From Candidatus Hydrogenedentota bacterium (lineage in GTDB: Bacteria; Hydrogenedentota; Hydrogenedentia; Hydrogenedentales; SLHB01), in assembly GCA_020849535.1 (NCBI GenBank), contig JADLGB010000216.1, positions 62,001 to 126,000 of the forward strand: a DNA stretch of 64,000 nucleotides. Reading direction: 5' to 3'. The notes under the pieces are model-generated. The model searched no databases, was not told where the DNA came from, and worked only from the letters and a program-made list of their open reading frames with translations. The stretch's first letter is position 1. Every line of letters begins with the position of its first letter. The position numbers were made by a program, and so were the translations under genes. This document shows, piece by piece, positions 63,286-64,000 of the stretch.

Positions 63286-64000
63286 ATGAACCGCGGATTT
63301 TCCACCATAGCAAGCATTGCCATCGCCTTGGGCGCATGGTGCGGCATAGCGCAAGCCCAATTGCCAGAAGAAATCGCCAAAGTTGAGTTGGCGATGCCTG
63401 GCACCGCGCGGGTCACTCCCGCCAAACCTCGCAAACTGCTCGTCTTCACCCTGTGCAAGGGGTTCGTGCACAGCTCCATTCCCATCGGCACCAAGGCCAT
63501 CATGCGCATGGGCGAAAAGACTTGCGCCTACACCGCCGTCCATAGCGAAGACCCGGCCGTGTTTGCCCCGGAGAGCCTCGCGCAGTTCGATGCGGTGTGC
63601 ATGCTCAACACCACCGGCGAGTTGTTTGAAGATCCCGCGCTCAAGCAGAGTCTGCTCGATTTCGTGAAGAGCGGTAAGGGTCTCATTGGCATTCACGCTG
63701 CAACCGATTGCTTCTATCAGTGGGCGGACTACGGCGCCATGATGGGCGGCTACTTCGACGGCCATCCCTGGGGAGCCAGGGATACCGTCACGACGAAGAT
63801 TGATGACCCCATGCATCCGGTCAACCGTGTATTCCGCGGCCAAGGTTTCAGCATCACCGACGAAATCTACCAGTTCAAAGAAGAGCCGTACACCCGCGCG
63901 GCCCTGCGCGTTCTGTTCAGTCTCGATACTGAAAAGACGGACATGACGAAGCAGGGAATCAAACGGACCGATGGCGACTTCGCCGTGGCGTGGGTGAGCA
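63286..64000 (+). CDS. Secreted ThuA-domain protein, truncated by window edge
   Basis: At least 238 residues, running off the right edge. A signal peptide (FSTIASIAIALGAWCGIAQAQ) precedes a ThuA-like, glutamine-amidotransferase-fold domain: KLLVFTLCKGFVHSSIPIG, DAVCMLNTTGELFEDP, GKGLIGIHAATDCFYQWADYGAMMGGYFDGHPW and FSITDEIYQFKEEP. Proteins of this type often accompany Gfo/Idh/MocA dehydrogenases in trehalose-like sugar use. ATG 63286 follows AAGGAGAG. The catalytic role is not established. Confidence 0.9.
   Translation, partial: MNRGFSTIASIAIALGAWCGIAQAQLPEEIAKVELAMPGTARVTPAKPRKLLVFTLCKGFVHSSIPIGTKAIMRMGEKTCAYTAVHSEDPAVFAPESLAQFDAVCMLNTTGELFEDPALKQSLLDFVKSGKGLIGIHAATDCFYQWADYGAMMGGYFDGHPWGARDTVTTKIDDPMHPVNRVFRGQGFSITDEIYQFKEEPYTRAALRVLFSLDTEKTDMTKQGIKRTDGDFAVAWVS

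Overview
The window (about 60 % G+C by eye, densely coded) looks like a free-living Gram-negative-type bacterium from the planctomycete-like environmental lineages. I favour Candidatus Hydrogenedentota or a close relative, as an inference. The supporting genes are Tat-exported Gfo/Idh/MocA oxidoreductases, secreted sugar-phosphate isomerase and ThuA-like proteins, a DUF1800/DUF1501 pair, pseudopilin-like proteins ending in a ...VLYLDGHVEF motif, and sigma-factor/Ser-Thr-kinase pairs. Intact ftsZ, ftsQ and murC argue against a typical planctomycete, most of which lack FtsZ.

1-8.4 kb: carbohydrate-type metabolism (two SDR dehydrogenases, a sugar isomerase/epimerase, a Gfo/Idh/MocA oxidoreductase, a secreted protein of unknown role). 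Between them is a small SPFH / ribbon-helix-helix / membrane-protein operon with a perfect palindrome over its promoter, followed by two DUF3592 membrane proteins. 8.4-13 kb (minus strand): murC-ftsQ-ftsZ-pilT, a compact division and wall cluster without ftsA and with a pilus-retraction ATPase at its end. 13.3-15.7 kb: two divergent pseudopilin-like genes. 16-19.5 kb: a lipoprotein, a GH28 glycosidase and a membrane protein, set among palindromic repeats.

19.8-28.5 kb: nine tightly packed plus-strand genes, trpD-trpC-trpF-trpB-trpA, prepilin peptidase, aroC, an MBL hydrolase and manA. 28.6-34.6 kb: an ECF sigma factor with its FecR-type anti-sigma factor, a probable small minus-strand gene with its own terminator, and a secreted DUF1800/DUF1501 pair.

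34.7-43.6 kb: an accessory zone built around three directly oriented copies of a dispersed intergenic repeat. One copy is attached to the remnant of a REP-associated (Y1) transposase carrying two nonsense codons. The genes between are secreted or membrane proteins. 43.6-48.7 kb: an ECF sigma factor fused to a membrane anchor and a large C-terminal domain, then a sigma factor plus Ser/Thr kinase-TolB-TPR signalling pair on the minus strand.

49-57 kb holds the most interesting locus: a B12-binding-type radical SAM enzyme, a repeat-filled gap, a GH20-like protein, and then a three-gene unit. That unit is a radical SAM/SPASM maturase resembling QhpD and SCIFF maturases, a 411-residue Tat-leader protein made mostly of 13-residue Cys/Asp repeats (52 Cys after the leader, 47 of them in CxxD), and a beta-propeller lipoprotein. 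I propose a giant, multiply Cys-Asp cross-linked, Tat-exported RiPP-like cell-surface protein. The window ends with a chemoreceptor, a double amidohydrolase, a GspG-like membrane protein, a second Gfo/Idh/MocA oxidoreductase and a ThuA-domain protein cut by the right edge. I saw no rRNA, tRNA or CRISPR array.
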